Assembly: GCF_004375085.3 (NCBI RefSeq)
Contig: NZ_SNAQ03000015.1
Coordinates: 119,504-183,503 of the forward strand
DNA: 64,000 nucleotides
Source of the DNA: Lewinella sp. W8
GTDB lineage: Bacteria > Bacteroidota > Bacteroidia > Chitinophagales > Saprospiraceae
Direction of reading: 5' to 3'
In this document: positions 55,796 through 64,000 of the stretch, in pieces
Position numbering within the stretch: the stretch's first letter is position 1
How the letters are laid out: every line of letters starts with the position of its first letter
Notes under the pieces: generated by a model
Databases searched by the model: none
What the model saw: the letters and a program-made list of their open reading frames with translations, nothing else
What the model was told of the DNA's origin: nothing
Translations under genes and position numbers: made by a program

Positions 55796-56479
55796 CTAAA
55801 CACCCAACACCTGCCGCAGTTCCCGGATATCCTGAATGCGGTAGGTTTCCCCCAGATCGTCGCGGTCCGGGGCGCCGGGGCGTTGCAACCAACAGGCATC
55901 CAGCCCGTAATTCAGGGCGCCGGCAATGTCGGCGTTGGGATTATCACCGATCACCAACGTGCGGGCCCGGTCGGCCTTGTCCATCAACGAAAAGGCGTGG
56001 TCGAAGAAGCCGGCGTGGGGTTTGGCCACCCCGATTTCGTCGGAAATCACCACCACCTCAAAATAGTCCCCCAGGCCCGTGTTGGTCAGTCGGGGGCGCT
56101 GGACTTCCTTGAGCCCGTTGGTGATCAGTCCCAGACGGTAACTTCCCCGGAGCTCGTCCAGCAATTCCAGCGCTCCGTCCAGCAGATGGGTGCTTTCGCT
56201 CAGGTAGGTACGGTAATCAAAGGAAAGGGCCTCGGCCGGATGATCCAGCCGGTAGTGTTCGAGGAGCCGCTGAAACCGGATGGTGCGCAATTGTTCCTTG
56301 GGCAGTAGGCCCCGCTCGTAGTCGCTCCAGGCCCGGTGATTGATGGTCCGGTACTGACCGAGCACCTCGTGGGACCAGTCAATATCCCGCTCCCGCAGGC
56401 TGCGTTCCAGGGCCGATGCCTCGGCGGCATCAAAATCGAAGAGGGTGTTGTCGGCGTCGAATAATAGCCAGTCGTACAT
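55796..56479 (-). CDS. YjjG-like HAD-family nucleotidase
   Basis: 227 residues. HAD motif I is DADNTLFDF, motif II GLITNG, and motif III/IV KPHAGFF...IGDNPNADI. E. coli YjjG removes phosphate from non-canonical pyrimidine nucleotides; this identification rests on the overall match with YjjG. Separate from the other genes here. Confidence 0.85.
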   Translation of the reverse strand: MYDWLLFDADNTLFDFDAAEASALERSLRERDIDWSHEVLGQYRTINHRAWSDYERGLLPKEQLRTIRFQRLLEHYRLDHPAEALSFDYRTYLSESTHLLDGALELLDELRGSYRLGLITNGLKEVQRPRLTNTGLGDYFEVVVISDEIGVAKPHAGFFDHAFSLMDKADRARTLVIGDNPNADIAGALNYGLDACWLQRPGAPDRDDLGETYRIQDIRELRQVLGV

Positions 56480-56565
56480 GGGGGAGTTTTAGTTACTGGG
56501 GGCTGGTTGCTGGTTAATAAGTAGAAAGTCAGAAGTACTTACCTCCTGTTTCGCTATGCAGCACC

Positions 56566-57024
56566 TCACACCCCATTCACGCCTTCGGGCAGGAAGGGAC
56601 TGGCGTCTCCCCCACCCTTGATGATCTCCCGCACGATGGTGGAGCTGATGTGGGAGTAGGCTGGCTGGCTGATCAGGAAGATGGTTTCCAGTCCTTCCCC
56701 AACGATTTCATTGAGCTGAGAGATGGTTTTTTCGTAGTCGAAGTCGCTGGCGTTGCGCAGTCCGCGCAGGAGGTAGCGCGCGCCGATGGACCGGCAGTAA
56801 TGCGCCGTGAGGCCCTCAAAGCTGCCCACCTCCACGGTGGGCTCATCGGCAAAAACTTCCCGGAGCCATGCTAGCCGTTGCTCGAGGGAGAACAGGTATT
56901 TTTTCTGGCTGTTGACGCCCACGGCGACCACAATTTTGTCAAAAAGGGGCACGGCGCGACGGACCAATTCGACGTGGCCAACGGTAATGGGGTCAAACGA
57001 CCCGGGAAAAACGGCAGTTTTCAT
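56566..57024 (-). CDS. coaD: Phosphopantetheine adenylyltransferase
   Basis: 152 residues from ATG 57024. Nucleotidyltransferase motif GSFDPITVGH near the N-terminus and ISSTIVREI near the C-terminus. Fourth step of CoA synthesis; together with panC, panD and coaBC it covers most of that path in this window. Divergent from a glycosyltransferase with 56 bp between the starts. Confidence 0.97.
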   Translation of the reverse strand: MKTAVFPGSFDPITVGHVELVRRAVPLFDKIVVAVGVNSQKKYLFSLEQRLAWLREVFADEPTVEVGSFEGLTAHYCRSIGARYLLRGLRNASDFDYEKTISQLNEIVGEGLETIFLISQPAYSHISSTIVREIIKGGGDASPFLPEGVNGV

Positions 57025-57069
57025 GATCGTGAAGGTAATCATCATCGGTTGATCACGGTCCTAAATGCC

Positions 57070-57077
57070 TACATTTG
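57070..57077 (+). promoter_or_regulatory. -7 box of glycosyltransferase gene
   Basis: TACATTTG, exact consensus, three bases before GTG 57081. Confidence 0.55.
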
Positions 57078-57080
57078 GCC

Positions 57081-58040
57081 GTGCTCGTCTCCGTAATCAT
57101 TCCCGCCAAAAATGCCGCCGCGACCCTCTCCCGCGCCGTCAACTCGATCCTGGCCCAGGATTATCCGGAGCTGGAAGTGCTGCTGGTCAACAACAACTCC
57201 ACCGACGACACCCCCCAGCTGATCGCACGGCTGGCGGAAGAACATCCCGCACGGATTCGCGCTACGGACTGCACTACGCCCGGAGCCAGCGCCGCGAGGA
57301 ACCGCGGCCTCCGGCTCGCCCGGGGAACGTGGATTCAGTTTCTGGACGCCGACGACACCCTCGCCCCGGAGAAAATCAGCCGACAGGTAAACGGCATTAC
57401 TCCAGAGACCCAGTGGGTTATCGGTGGCTACCGCCATCTGCTCCCCGAGGGGAACATTGATAACGTGCCCCACCAGGACCCCTGGAAGGGGCTGGTGCAC
57501 GAATTCCGGGTGGGGTGTACGATCTCCAACCTGTACCGGAAAACTGCCCTGGAGGCCATCGGTGGCTGGGACGAAACCCTGCCGGACAACACCGACCCAG
57601 ACCTCCATTTTCGCCTCCTGGCCGCCGGCCTCCCCTACCGGATTGAGCCCACCATCGACAGCTTCTATCACCACGACGCTACGGGGCCGCGGGTCAGTAC
57701 CCGCGACGCGGCGGGCGGCAACTGGCGGCGGGCGGAATTGTACGGAAAGGTTACTGCTTTCCTACGTCAACATCGTCCGGAATACTGGGTCGAAAATGCG
57801 GACTGGTTTCGCGGTGCCCAGCTCGCGGCCCTACGCAAACTGTCCACCCACGACCTAACGGCCGCCGACGAACTGTACCGCAAACAGTTTGAAAACGGCA
57901 AATTACTGCCCCGCACCCGCCATCTGAATCCGGGCTACACCCGACTTTATGGTCTTTTGGGATTTCGGAACACCGAGGCCCTGCGTAAGTGGCTGGCCGG
58001 ATGGTTGCCCACCAAGTGGAAAAAACGGCTGAAGGGCTGA
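57081..58040 (+). CDS. Family 2 glycosyltransferase
   Basis: 319 residues. GT-A fold opening with VSVIIPAKNAAATLSRAV, the NNNSTDDTPQ loop, FLDADDTL as the metal-binding DxD and a GGWDE motif. I chose GTG 57081 over TTG 57075, because the latter lies inside the -7 box. It transfers a sugar, probably for a surface glycan; the sugar is unknown. No neighbouring glycan genes. Confidence 0.87.
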   Translation: MLVSVIIPAKNAAATLSRAVNSILAQDYPELEVLLVNNNSTDDTPQLIARLAEEHPARIRATDCTTPGASAARNRGLRLARGTWIQFLDADDTLAPEKISRQVNGITPETQWVIGGYRHLLPEGNIDNVPHQDPWKGLVHEFRVGCTISNLYRKTALEAIGGWDETLPDNTDPDLHFRLLAAGLPYRIEPTIDSFYHHDATGPRVSTRDAAGGNWRRAELYGKVTAFLRQHRPEYWVENADWFRGAQLAALRKLSTHDLTAADELYRKQFENGKLLPRTRHLNPGYTRLYGLLGFRNTEALRKWLAGWLPTKWKKRLKG

Positions 58041-58155
58041 GCACCGGACCGCCCTCATAATTCAATAGCGCTGGTGGAGGGACTTCTTTGGGAGGATCCG
58101 GGGCCACCATTCTTCCGTGCCGGTTTTTCCCCCTGAGTCTCCGCGCATTACTTCT

Positions 58156-58163
58156 TACCTTTG
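58156..58163 (+). promoter_or_regulatory. -7 box of purB
   Basis: TACCTTTG, exact consensus, 21 bases before the ATG. Confidence 0.55.
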
Positions 58164-58184
58164 CCGCCTGAAAATCTTGCACCC

Positions 58185-59525
58185 ATGTCCAGTCTCCGCG
58201 CCATTGGCCCCATTGATGGCAGATATGCCTCCAAAACCCAGGAACTCAGCGAGTATTACAGTGAGTACGCCCTGATCCGCTACCGGGTCCTCGTGGAGAT
58301 TCGCTACCTGCAGGCACTGCACACCCTGGGCCTTCCCCAGCTGGTGCACATTCCCGCCGAGAAGATGGACGACCTGAACGCCATCGTACACAACTTCAGC
58401 GAAGCGGACGCCGAGACGATCAAAACCACCGAGCGCACGACCAACCACGACGTCAAGGCGGTGGAATACTTCGTGAAGGAAAAATTGCGCGAAGCGGGGA
58501 TGGAAGACATTCTTGAATTCGTGCACTTTGGGCTCACCAGTCAGGACATCAACAATACGGCCATCCCCCTGACCCTCAAGGACGGCCTGGACGAAGTCAT
58601 CTGCCCCGCGCTCGAAAGTCTGATCAGCAAAATTGATCGCTACGCCATGGAGTGGATGGAAATTCCGATGCTCGCCAAGACCCACGGGCAGCCCGCCTCG
58701 CCCACCCTGCTGGGCAAGGAGTTCAGCGTATGGACGCACCGGCTACGGGAGCAGCTCCGTCAGCTGCAGGAAGTTCCCATTCCCGCTAAGTTCGGTGGGG
58801 CCACCGGCAACATGAACGCACATTACGTGAGCTACCCCGATTACGACTGGCACGCCTTTGCAAATCAGTTTGTGGGGGACTGGCTGGGCCTTAAACGCTC
58901 CTACCCCACCACCCAAATCGAGCATTACGACAATCTTGGCGCCCTCTTTCACGCCCTGAACCGGATCAGTACCATCCTGATCGACCTTTGTCGGGACGTA
59001 TGGACCTACATCTCCATAGAGTACTTCCGCCAGCGCACCATTGCCGGGGAGATCGGCAGTTCGGCCATGCCGCACAAGGTCAACCCCATCGACTTTGAAA
59101 ACGCCGAGGGTAACCTGGGCATCGCCCGGGCGTTGTTCACCCATCTGGCCGACAAACTCCCCATCTCCCGCCTGCAGCGGGACCTGACGGACTCCACGGT
59201 ACTGCGCAACGTGGGCCTGCCGCTGGCGCACGTACTGCTAGCCGTCAAGGCCATCGACAAGGGGCTCGGCAAGCTGCTGCTCAACCAGGATAAGCTTGCC
59301 GAAGACCTGGAGGCCAACTGGATGGTCTGCGCCGAAGCCATTCAGAATATCCTCCGTCGCGAGGGCTATCCCAAGCCCTACGAAGCCCTGAAGGCCCTGA
59401 CCCGCGGTCGTACCAACATTAACGAAACCGTACTGCACGAATTCATCGATGATCTCGACGTCAGTGACGCCATTAAGGCCGAACTCAAGCAGATCCGGCC
59501 CGATAACTACGTGGGTAAATTCTAG
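58185..59525 (+). CDS. purB: Adenylosuccinate lyase
   Basis: 446 residues from ATG 58185. Acts twice in purine synthesis, releasing fumarate from SAICAR and adenylosuccinate. The fumarase/aspartase signature GSSAMPHKVNP is present, as are KTHGQPASPT and TTNHDVKAVEY. The opening RAIGPIDGRYASKT is typical of the E. coli-like form. Confidence 0.97.
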   Translation: MSSLRAIGPIDGRYASKTQELSEYYSEYALIRYRVLVEIRYLQALHTLGLPQLVHIPAEKMDDLNAIVHNFSEADAETIKTTERTTNHDVKAVEYFVKEKLREAGMEDILEFVHFGLTSQDINNTAIPLTLKDGLDEVICPALESLISKIDRYAMEWMEIPMLAKTHGQPASPTLLGKEFSVWTHRLREQLRQLQEVPIPAKFGGATGNMNAHYVSYPDYDWHAFANQFVGDWLGLKRSYPTTQIEHYDNLGALFHALNRISTILIDLCRDVWTYISIEYFRQRTIAGEIGSSAMPHKVNPIDFENAEGNLGIARALFTHLADKLPISRLQRDLTDSTVLRNVGLPLAHVLLAVKAIDKGLGKLLLNQDKLAEDLEANWMVCAEAIQNILRREGYPKPYEALKALTRGRTNINETVLHEFIDDLDVSDAIKAELKQIRPDNYVGKF

Positions 59526-59706
59526 ACGCTGCCCCCGGGTGAACCACGGCACCCGCACGCCGTTGCCCAGTGGCCAGTCGCACAAGTTCATCCGACTGAC
59601 TAGGCGGACATGCCCTTGCATTTTCTAAAAAAATCAACGATCCCGACGAGTTACGGTTCTGAAGAACAGCCCCCAACCCAGACAACTCCATCAAACAAAT
59701 TCTACC

Positions 59707-60693
59707 ATGACTTTTCGCACCCTTGGCAAAACCGGTTTTGACGTTTCTTCCATTTCTCTGGGCACCTGGCAGGTGGGCGGAAAATGGGGAGAGCCCTTCG
59801 ACGACCGGGTGGCAGATCATATTATCAACGACGCCATTGACGCTGGGGTAAACTTCATCGACACGGCCGACGTGTATTCGGCCGGTGACAGTGAAACGGC
59901 CGTAGGGAGGGTCGTCCGCAGCCGTAGTGAACGGGTATTCGTGGCCACCAAATGCGGCCGACAAATCAATCCCCACGTCAACGAAGGCTATACGCCTGCG
60001 GCCCTGCGGGGATACGTCGAAGACAGCCTCCGGCGCACCGGGCTGGAAACCCTGGACCTGATTCAGCTGCACTGTCCACCCACCGAGGTATATTACCGCC
60101 CCGAAATTTTTGGGCTCTTCGAGCGCCTGAAGGAGGAAGGAAAAATCCGGCACCTGGGCGTGAGCGTCGAGAAAGTTGAAGAAGCCCTCAAGGCCATCGA
60201 GTACGATAACGTGACGACGGTACAGATCATCTTCAACATTTTCCGGCAACGCCCCGCGGAACTCTTCTTCCGGGAGGCCCAGCGACGGAACGTGGGCATC
60301 ATCGTCAGGGTGCCGCTGGCCAGCGGCCTGCTGACCGGCAAATTCTCCGCCCAAAGCACCTTCGGCAAGGAGGACCACCGGCACTTTAACCGCGACGGCG
60401 CCGGCTTCGACAAGGGGGAAACCTTCTCGGGCGTCAACTATGCGCTGGGGCTTCGGGCCGTCAGTGAGATTCGGGACCTCTTCCCCGGAGAGGATAACCT
60501 GGCCCCGCGCGCCCTGCAGTGGATCCTGCAATTCCCGGAGGTGAGCACCATTATTCCCGGTGCCTCGCGCCCGGAACAACTCACCTCTAACCTTTCAACT
60601 TATGCACTGCCCGCACTCACCGAGTCTCAGCGGAGTGGCCTGCAGCGTATCTATGACGAAATGATTAAGCCCGAGGTCCATCACCTCTGGTAA
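59707..60693 (+). CDS. Aldo/keto reductase
   Basis: 328 residues. Catalytic Asp and Tyr in FIDTADVYSAG, Lys in VATKCGR and His in IQLHCPP. The C-terminus carries the NADPH-binding PGASRPEQL. Distinct from the Tas-like enzyme at 44146, with an HFNRDGAGFDKGE insertion. Substrate unknown. Confidence 0.9.
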   Translation: MTFRTLGKTGFDVSSISLGTWQVGGKWGEPFDDRVADHIINDAIDAGVNFIDTADVYSAGDSETAVGRVVRSRSERVFVATKCGRQINPHVNEGYTPAALRGYVEDSLRRTGLETLDLIQLHCPPTEVYYRPEIFGLFERLKEEGKIRHLGVSVEKVEEALKAIEYDNVTTVQIIFNIFRQRPAELFFREAQRRNVGIIVRVPLASGLLTGKFSAQSTFGKEDHRHFNRDGAGFDKGETFSGVNYALGLRAVSEIRDLFPGEDNLAPRALQWILQFPEVSTIIPGASRPEQLTSNLSTYALPALTESQRSGLQRIYDEMIKPEVHHLW

Positions 60694-60722
60694 TCCACTG
60701 CTTCGGGTTGGGCGTACTCCTT

Positions 60723-60730
60723 TACCTTTG
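60723..60730 (+). promoter_or_regulatory. -7 box of creatininase-family gene
   Basis: TACCTTTG, exact consensus, 22 bases before ATG 60753. Confidence 0.5.
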
Positions 60731-60752
60731 GTGCAACCAAAATGCACCCAAG

Positions 60753-61523
60753 ATGCGCCCCTACATTCTGGCCGAAACCACCTGGGCGGAAGTCCAGGCT
60801 ACCCATTTTGAGCTAGCCGTCCTCCCCTGGGGGGCCACCGAAGCCCACAATTATCACCTTCCTTACGCCACGGACAACATCCAGGCCGAGGCCGTCACCT
60901 ACGCGGCGGCCAGGGAAGCCTGGGAGGCGGGGAAGAAGGTCATCGTCCTGCCGACCATTCCCTTTGGCGTAAATACCGGGCAGGCGGACATCAAGCTGGA
61001 CATCAACCTGAACCCCTCCACCCAACTGGCTATCCTGGACGACATCGTCGCCACGCTGGTGCGGCACGGCATACCGAAGCTGCTGGTCTATAACGGGCAC
61101 GGTGGGAATGACTTCAAGACCATGCTCCGGGAATTGGGGCTCAAGTATCCCGATATTTTCCTGTGCACCACCAACTTTTTCCGGGCCCTTCCGCGGGAGA
61201 CCTACTTTGCCGCCCCGGGAGATCACGCCGATGAGTTGGAGACCAGCCTGATGCTACACGTCTGTCCGGAACTGGTACGCCCCCTGGCGGAGGCGGGAGA
61301 CGGCAAGGAAAGGCTCCCCAAAATCCGGGCCTTCAAGGAGGGCTGGGTGTGGGCAGAAAGGAAGTGGTCCGCCGTTACGGCGGACACCGGTGTGGGCGAC
61401 CCTGCGGGCGCTACTCCCGAAAAGGGAGAACGCTATTTCCGGGACCTGGTGGCCAAATTCAGCCAATTGTTCCGGGACCTGGCGGACGTCAATCCGGAGA
61501 ATTTTTACGAAGATGAAAAATAA
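60753..61523 (+). CDS. Creatininase-family amidohydrolase
   Basis: 256 residues from ATG 60753. Metal-binding motifs of the family: LPWGATEAHNYHLPYATDN, NGHGGND and GDHADELETS. Known members hydrolyse creatinine or act in cofactor and peptide pathways. No creatine-use gene is nearby, so the true substrate is open. Confidence 0.88.
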   Translation: MRPYILAETTWAEVQATHFELAVLPWGATEAHNYHLPYATDNIQAEAVTYAAAREAWEAGKKVIVLPTIPFGVNTGQADIKLDINLNPSTQLAILDDIVATLVRHGIPKLLVYNGHGGNDFKTMLRELGLKYPDIFLCTTNFFRALPRETYFAAPGDHADELETSLMLHVCPELVRPLAEAGDGKERLPKIRAFKEGWVWAERKWSAVTADTGVGDPAGATPEKGERYFRDLVAKFSQLFRDLADVNPENFYEDEK

Positions 61524-61608
61524 CAATCAACTTCCGGCCAACTCACCGAACCATAGCCTTTGCACCGGGGTAATGGAGAGTATCATTCTTTCACTCAACC
61601 CGCTCTCC

Positions 61609-62040
61609 ATGCGTGAATTATTACTCCTGATTGCCGTCCTCCTCTTCGCCACTCCCGCTTTCGCCGTCGCGGTTGGCCCCGTGAACGCTTCCGAAAACAC
61701 CACTGCTACTCCGCAGGAAATGCGCCAAAAGGTCCGCGATGCGGCCCGGGAATACCGTGCGGAATTGAAGGCCATGTCCAGAGCCGAACGGCGGGCCCTG
61801 AAGCGGCACCAGAAAACGCAACTGAAGGAAAAACTGGCCGAGATCAAGGCCCAGCGCCAGCGGGGACAGGCGGCCGAAACCAGTACGGTACTGCTGATTA
61901 TCCTCGCCGTTTTGCTCCCTCCCGTGGCGGTACTCGTCCACCAGGGAGAAGTCAACGACAAATTCTGGATTTCCCTCCTGCTGACCCTCTTGTTCTGGAT
62001 TCCGGGGGTCATCTACGCCCTCATCACCATATTTGGCTAA
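61609..62040 (+). CDS. YqaE/Pmp3-family membrane protein
   Basis: 143 residues. Signal-peptide-like start at ATG 61609 (MRELLLLIAVLLFATPAFAV); ATG 61573 is an alternative. A charged helical stretch (about 40-90) precedes the Pmp3 domain with its two helices (LLIILAVLLPPVAVLVHQG and FWISLLLTLLFWIPGVIYAL). Small Pmp3 proteins affect membrane potential and salt tolerance in other organisms. Confidence 0.83.
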   Translation: MRELLLLIAVLLFATPAFAVAVGPVNASENTTATPQEMRQKVRDAAREYRAELKAMSRAERRALKRHQKTQLKEKLAEIKAQRQRGQAAETSTVLLIILAVLLPPVAVLVHQGEVNDKFWISLLLTLLFWIPGVIYALITIFG

Positions 62041-62082
62041 GGGAGTAACGTATACCTCCGACAAGAAATTAACCCAGCAATA

Positions 62083-63192
62083 TCATGTTACGATGGCGGC
62101 AGCGGCCCTTTGGGCCGCGCCGCCGTCTCCTAATTTTTCCCTCAGCAGCCGCAACTCCGCGAGCTGCTTTTTTCGTACCGGTCCCCCCAGGATTTCTTCC
62201 AGGTGCGTGGCAAGGTTTTCCGGATTGAACGCCTCCTGAATGAGTTCCGGCACCACGGGAGCGTCCATCACCAGATTAACCAGGCTGATGTACTTGATCC
62301 GGGTGGCCACCAGTCGTTTGGCGATCTGGTAGTTCAACCAATTCCCCCGGTAACAGACGACCTGGGGAACGCCGAAAAGGGCCGTTTCCAGGGTTGCCGT
62401 ACCACTGGTCACCATGGCGGCGTGGGCACTCAACAGCAGATCGTAGGTTTGGCCGTGGACAACCTCCAGTCGGGGCGGCCGGGTGGCCGCCGCAGCAATC
62501 AACTCCTCATAAAAAGAACGGTCCTGAGCCGGAGCTCCGGCGATCACGTAGCGATATTCGGGGTGGCGAGCCGCGGCGGCCAGCATGATGGACAGCCCTA
62601 CGGTAATTTCCTGCCGACGAGAACCCGGCAACAGCGCCACGATGGGCTCGTCGGTCGTCGCGAAAGGCCGTTCGGTAGCCGATTCTGCCTCCCGCACTAC
62701 GTCCAGCAGTGGATGCCCCACAAAATTGGCTTTGACGTCATAGCGGGCGAAGAAGGCCTCCTCAAAGGGCAGGATGACGAGAAGCCGGTCTACGTTGGCT
62801 TTGATCTGGTGTACCCGACTGGTGTGCCAGGCCCAGATTTGTGGAGTGATGTAGTAGGTGATGTCGTAGCCCGCCGGGCGCGCCCACCTGGCCACCCGCA
62901 GATTGATGCCCGGATAGTCAATGAGTACCAGGCGGTCCGGTTGGAAGGCCGTAATGTCCCGTTTGCAAAACTTCAGGTTACCGAGGATCGTCCCCAGGTT
63001 TTTCACTACGTCCACGAAGCCCATGAAAGCCAGATCGCGGTAGTGCTTGACGATGTCAGCACCGGCTTCCGCCATGAGGTCACCTCCCCAGGCACGAAAC
63101 TCCGCCTCGGGATCCTGCTCCCGGATGGCGCGGATCAGGTTGGCTCCGTGAAGGTCTCCGGAAGCTTCGCCGGCAATCAGGTAGTAGCGCAA
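62083..63192 (-). CDS. lpxB: Lipid-A-disaccharide synthase
   Basis: 369 residues of GT19. Opening MRYYLIAGEASGDLHGANLI, then GGDLMAEAG, LIDYPGINL, YYITPQIWAWH and VGHPLLD. It joins UDP-diacylglucosamine and lipid X in lipid A synthesis. TATCTTTG at 63252-63259 on the minus strand is its likely -7 box, giving a leader of about 50 bases. Confidence 0.96.
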   Translation of the reverse strand: MRYYLIAGEASGDLHGANLIRAIREQDPEAEFRAWGGDLMAEAGADIVKHYRDLAFMGFVDVVKNLGTILGNLKFCKRDITAFQPDRLVLIDYPGINLRVARWARPAGYDITYYITPQIWAWHTSRVHQIKANVDRLLVILPFEEAFFARYDVKANFVGHPLLDVVREAESATERPFATTDEPIVALLPGSRRQEITVGLSIMLAAAARHPEYRYVIAGAPAQDRSFYEELIAAAATRPPRLEVVHGQTYDLLLSAHAAMVTSGTATLETALFGVPQVVCYRGNWLNYQIAKRLVATRIKYISLVNLVMDAPVVPELIQEAFNPENLATHLEEILGGPVRKKQLAELRLLREKLGDGGAAQRAAAAIVT

Positions 63193-63251
63193 GGGAAAGG
63201 AGAGATTATGGGAATAAAGGACAGTAGATGGAGGGCCACGGAGGGCAGGTG

Positions 63252-63259
63252 CAAAGATA
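63252..63259 (-). promoter_or_regulatory. -7 box of lpxB
   Basis: TATCTTTG on the minus strand, exact consensus, 59 bases before the ATG. Confidence 0.55.
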
Positions 63260-63279
63260 ATTGAAAAGGAGCAGGCTAC

Positions 63280-63735
63280 GGAATAGGTCTGCTCCGCAGG
63301 CCGGTCGTGAAAGCGAAGGATTTAGGATTAAGGCTGAAGGACTGAGGTGAAGGAAAAGACTGAGGCAGAGGAGAAAGGTCCGGAATAGGTCTGCTCCGCA
63401 GGCCGGTCGTGAAAGCGAAGGATTTAGGATTGAGGCTAAAGGACTCAGGTGAAGGAAAAGACTGAGGCAGAGGAGAAAGGCCCGGAATAGGTCTGCTCCG
63501 CAGGCCGGTCGTGAAAGCGGAGGATTCAGGATTAAGGCTAAAGGACTCAGGTGAAGGAGAAGACTGAGGCAGAGGAGAAAGGCCCGGAATAGGTCTGCTC
63601 CGCAGGCCGGTCGTGAAAGCGAAGGATTTAGGATTGAGGCTGAAGGACTGAAGTGAAGGAAAAGACTGAGGCAGAGGAGAAAGGCCCGGAATAGGTCTGC
63701 TCCGCAGGCCGGTCGTAAAGCGGAGGGTTCAGGGG
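63280..63735. repeat. 102-bp tandem repeat, four full copies plus a partial one
   Basis: Units start at 63280, 63382, 63484, 63586 and 63688 and each starts GGAATAGGTCTGCTCCGC. They differ by a few substitutions; the last is cut after about 48 bases and lacks one base. The plus strand is purine-rich. On the minus strand one frame is open through all units (63728 to 63279, 150 codons) because 102 is a multiple of three, but it has no ATG, GTG or TTG start and substitutions show no silent bias. I regard it as non-coding. Confidence 0.93.
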
Positions 63736-63803
63736 CGAGTAGTTAGGGTGGTAGTATTGTAGTAGGTAGTAAGGCTAAGGAAGACAGAAGAAGAAAGTAC
63801 GCT

Positions 63804-63841
63804 CATCGGATGCGTCGAAGCGTAGCGGAGCTCATCCGATG
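63804..63841. repeat. Inverted repeat with 9-bp arms
   Basis: CATCGGATG (63804-63812) and CATCCGATG (63833-63841), exact complements, 20 bp apart. Confidence 0.6.
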
Positions 63842-63919
63842 TGTCGTACGGTCAAGAAAAGAGCAAGGTTCTGGGGATAGTTCAATAAACTGTGTCTGGT
63901 TAAAAGTTATTCCTGAGTG

Positions 63920-63983
63920 CTTTCCACATTCTCCCGCAAGAAACCCCTTCGGGGATTTATTTCGGCGCGGAGAATGTGGAAAG
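63920..63983. repeat. Nested inverted repeat at window end
   Basis: CTTTCCACATTCTCC (63920-63934) and its exact complement (63969-63983) enclose a smaller CCCC-TTC-GGGG hairpin. The shape is like a folded single-strand element or a small insertion end; nothing more can be said within the window. Confidence 0.75.
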
Positions 63984-64000
63984 GACGGTCCCAGGCTCTA

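Larger units (their letters stand above)
63736..64000. other. Gene-free end of window
   Basis: 265 bp without a gene, holding two inverted repeats (63804-63841 and 63920-63983). It may be the start of another element that continues outside the window. Confidence 0.5.

Noticed and set aside
62203..63264. 353-codon plus-strand open frame over lpxB
   Set aside because: Antisense to lpxB, with no recognisable motif.
63280..63735. CRISPR array
   Set aside because: The 102-bp units are directly adjacent with no variable spacers, and no cas gene is present.

Overview
The window is a continuous stretch of chromosome from a member of the Bacteroidota, most likely a Saprospiria or Lewinella-type marine bacterium. 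The evidence is a set of families largely confined to that phylum (DUF4270, DUF4286, DUF4290, DUF4835/PorD, the short Bacteroidota omega subunit, a hybrid two-component regulator). Promoters also follow the phylum's -7 consensus TAnnTTTG, there are few Shine-Dalgarno sequences, and the base composition looks GC-rich for the phylum. No rRNA, tRNA, CRISPR array, prophage or complete transposon was seen. Most genes are core housekeeping genes. The accessory interest lies in duplications, repeats and a few gene-level oddities.

Layout. 1-3.6 kb: a sigma-54 activator cut by the window start, a secreted cysteine-rich protein, and dnaX, which carries an A9 run placed as in genes that make both tau and gamma. 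3.6-6.5 kb: a tandem duplication of a [TonB-domain protein + DUF434 protein] unit, with one DUF434 copy reduced to its first 67 codons. 6.6-15.2 kb: a rhodanese membrane operon, a very large hybrid sensor/AraC regulator divergent from a lone ExbD, and an RtcB-type RNA ligase divergent from a WYL regulator with a palindrome between them. 15.2-19 kb: SGNH lipoprotein, flippase and ABC permease. 19-28.4 kb: a biosynthetic block (panD, panC, a one-domain glycogen-synthase-like protein, DUF4270, glmS, DUF4290, murA, DUF4286). 28.4-37 kb: GntP permease, BlaI/M56 sensor pair, two secreted unknown proteins, a beta-barrel protein, a lipoprotein, a Ppx/GppA phosphatase, a DUF1851 (immunity-like) gene and a repeat-rich spacer.

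37-43.8 kb: DUF3137, then the cluster bamD-rpoZ-coaBC-porD, then topoisomerase IB and an ECF sigma factor. 44-55 kb: aldo/keto reductase, membrane protein, cytochrome c, radA, EamA and ZIP transporters, PAP2 phosphatase, glmM and a PgpH-like HD phosphohydrolase. 55-63.2 kb: endonuclease III, a YjjG-like phosphatase, coaD, a glycosyltransferase, purB, an aldo/keto reductase, a creatininase-family protein, a YqaE/Pmp3 protein and lpxB. 63.2-64 kb: no gene, but a 102-bp tandem repeat with five copies and nested inverted repeats.

The genes support several shared pathways. glmS, glmM and murA feed UDP-GlcNAc and peptidoglycan synthesis. panC, panD, coaBC and coaD cover much of the route to coenzyme A. 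lpxB and bamD serve outer-membrane biogenesis and porD serves type IX secretion. dnaX, radA, nth and topoisomerase IB handle DNA. Several start codons lie only 3-8 bases after a -7 box, which suggests leaderless mRNAs.
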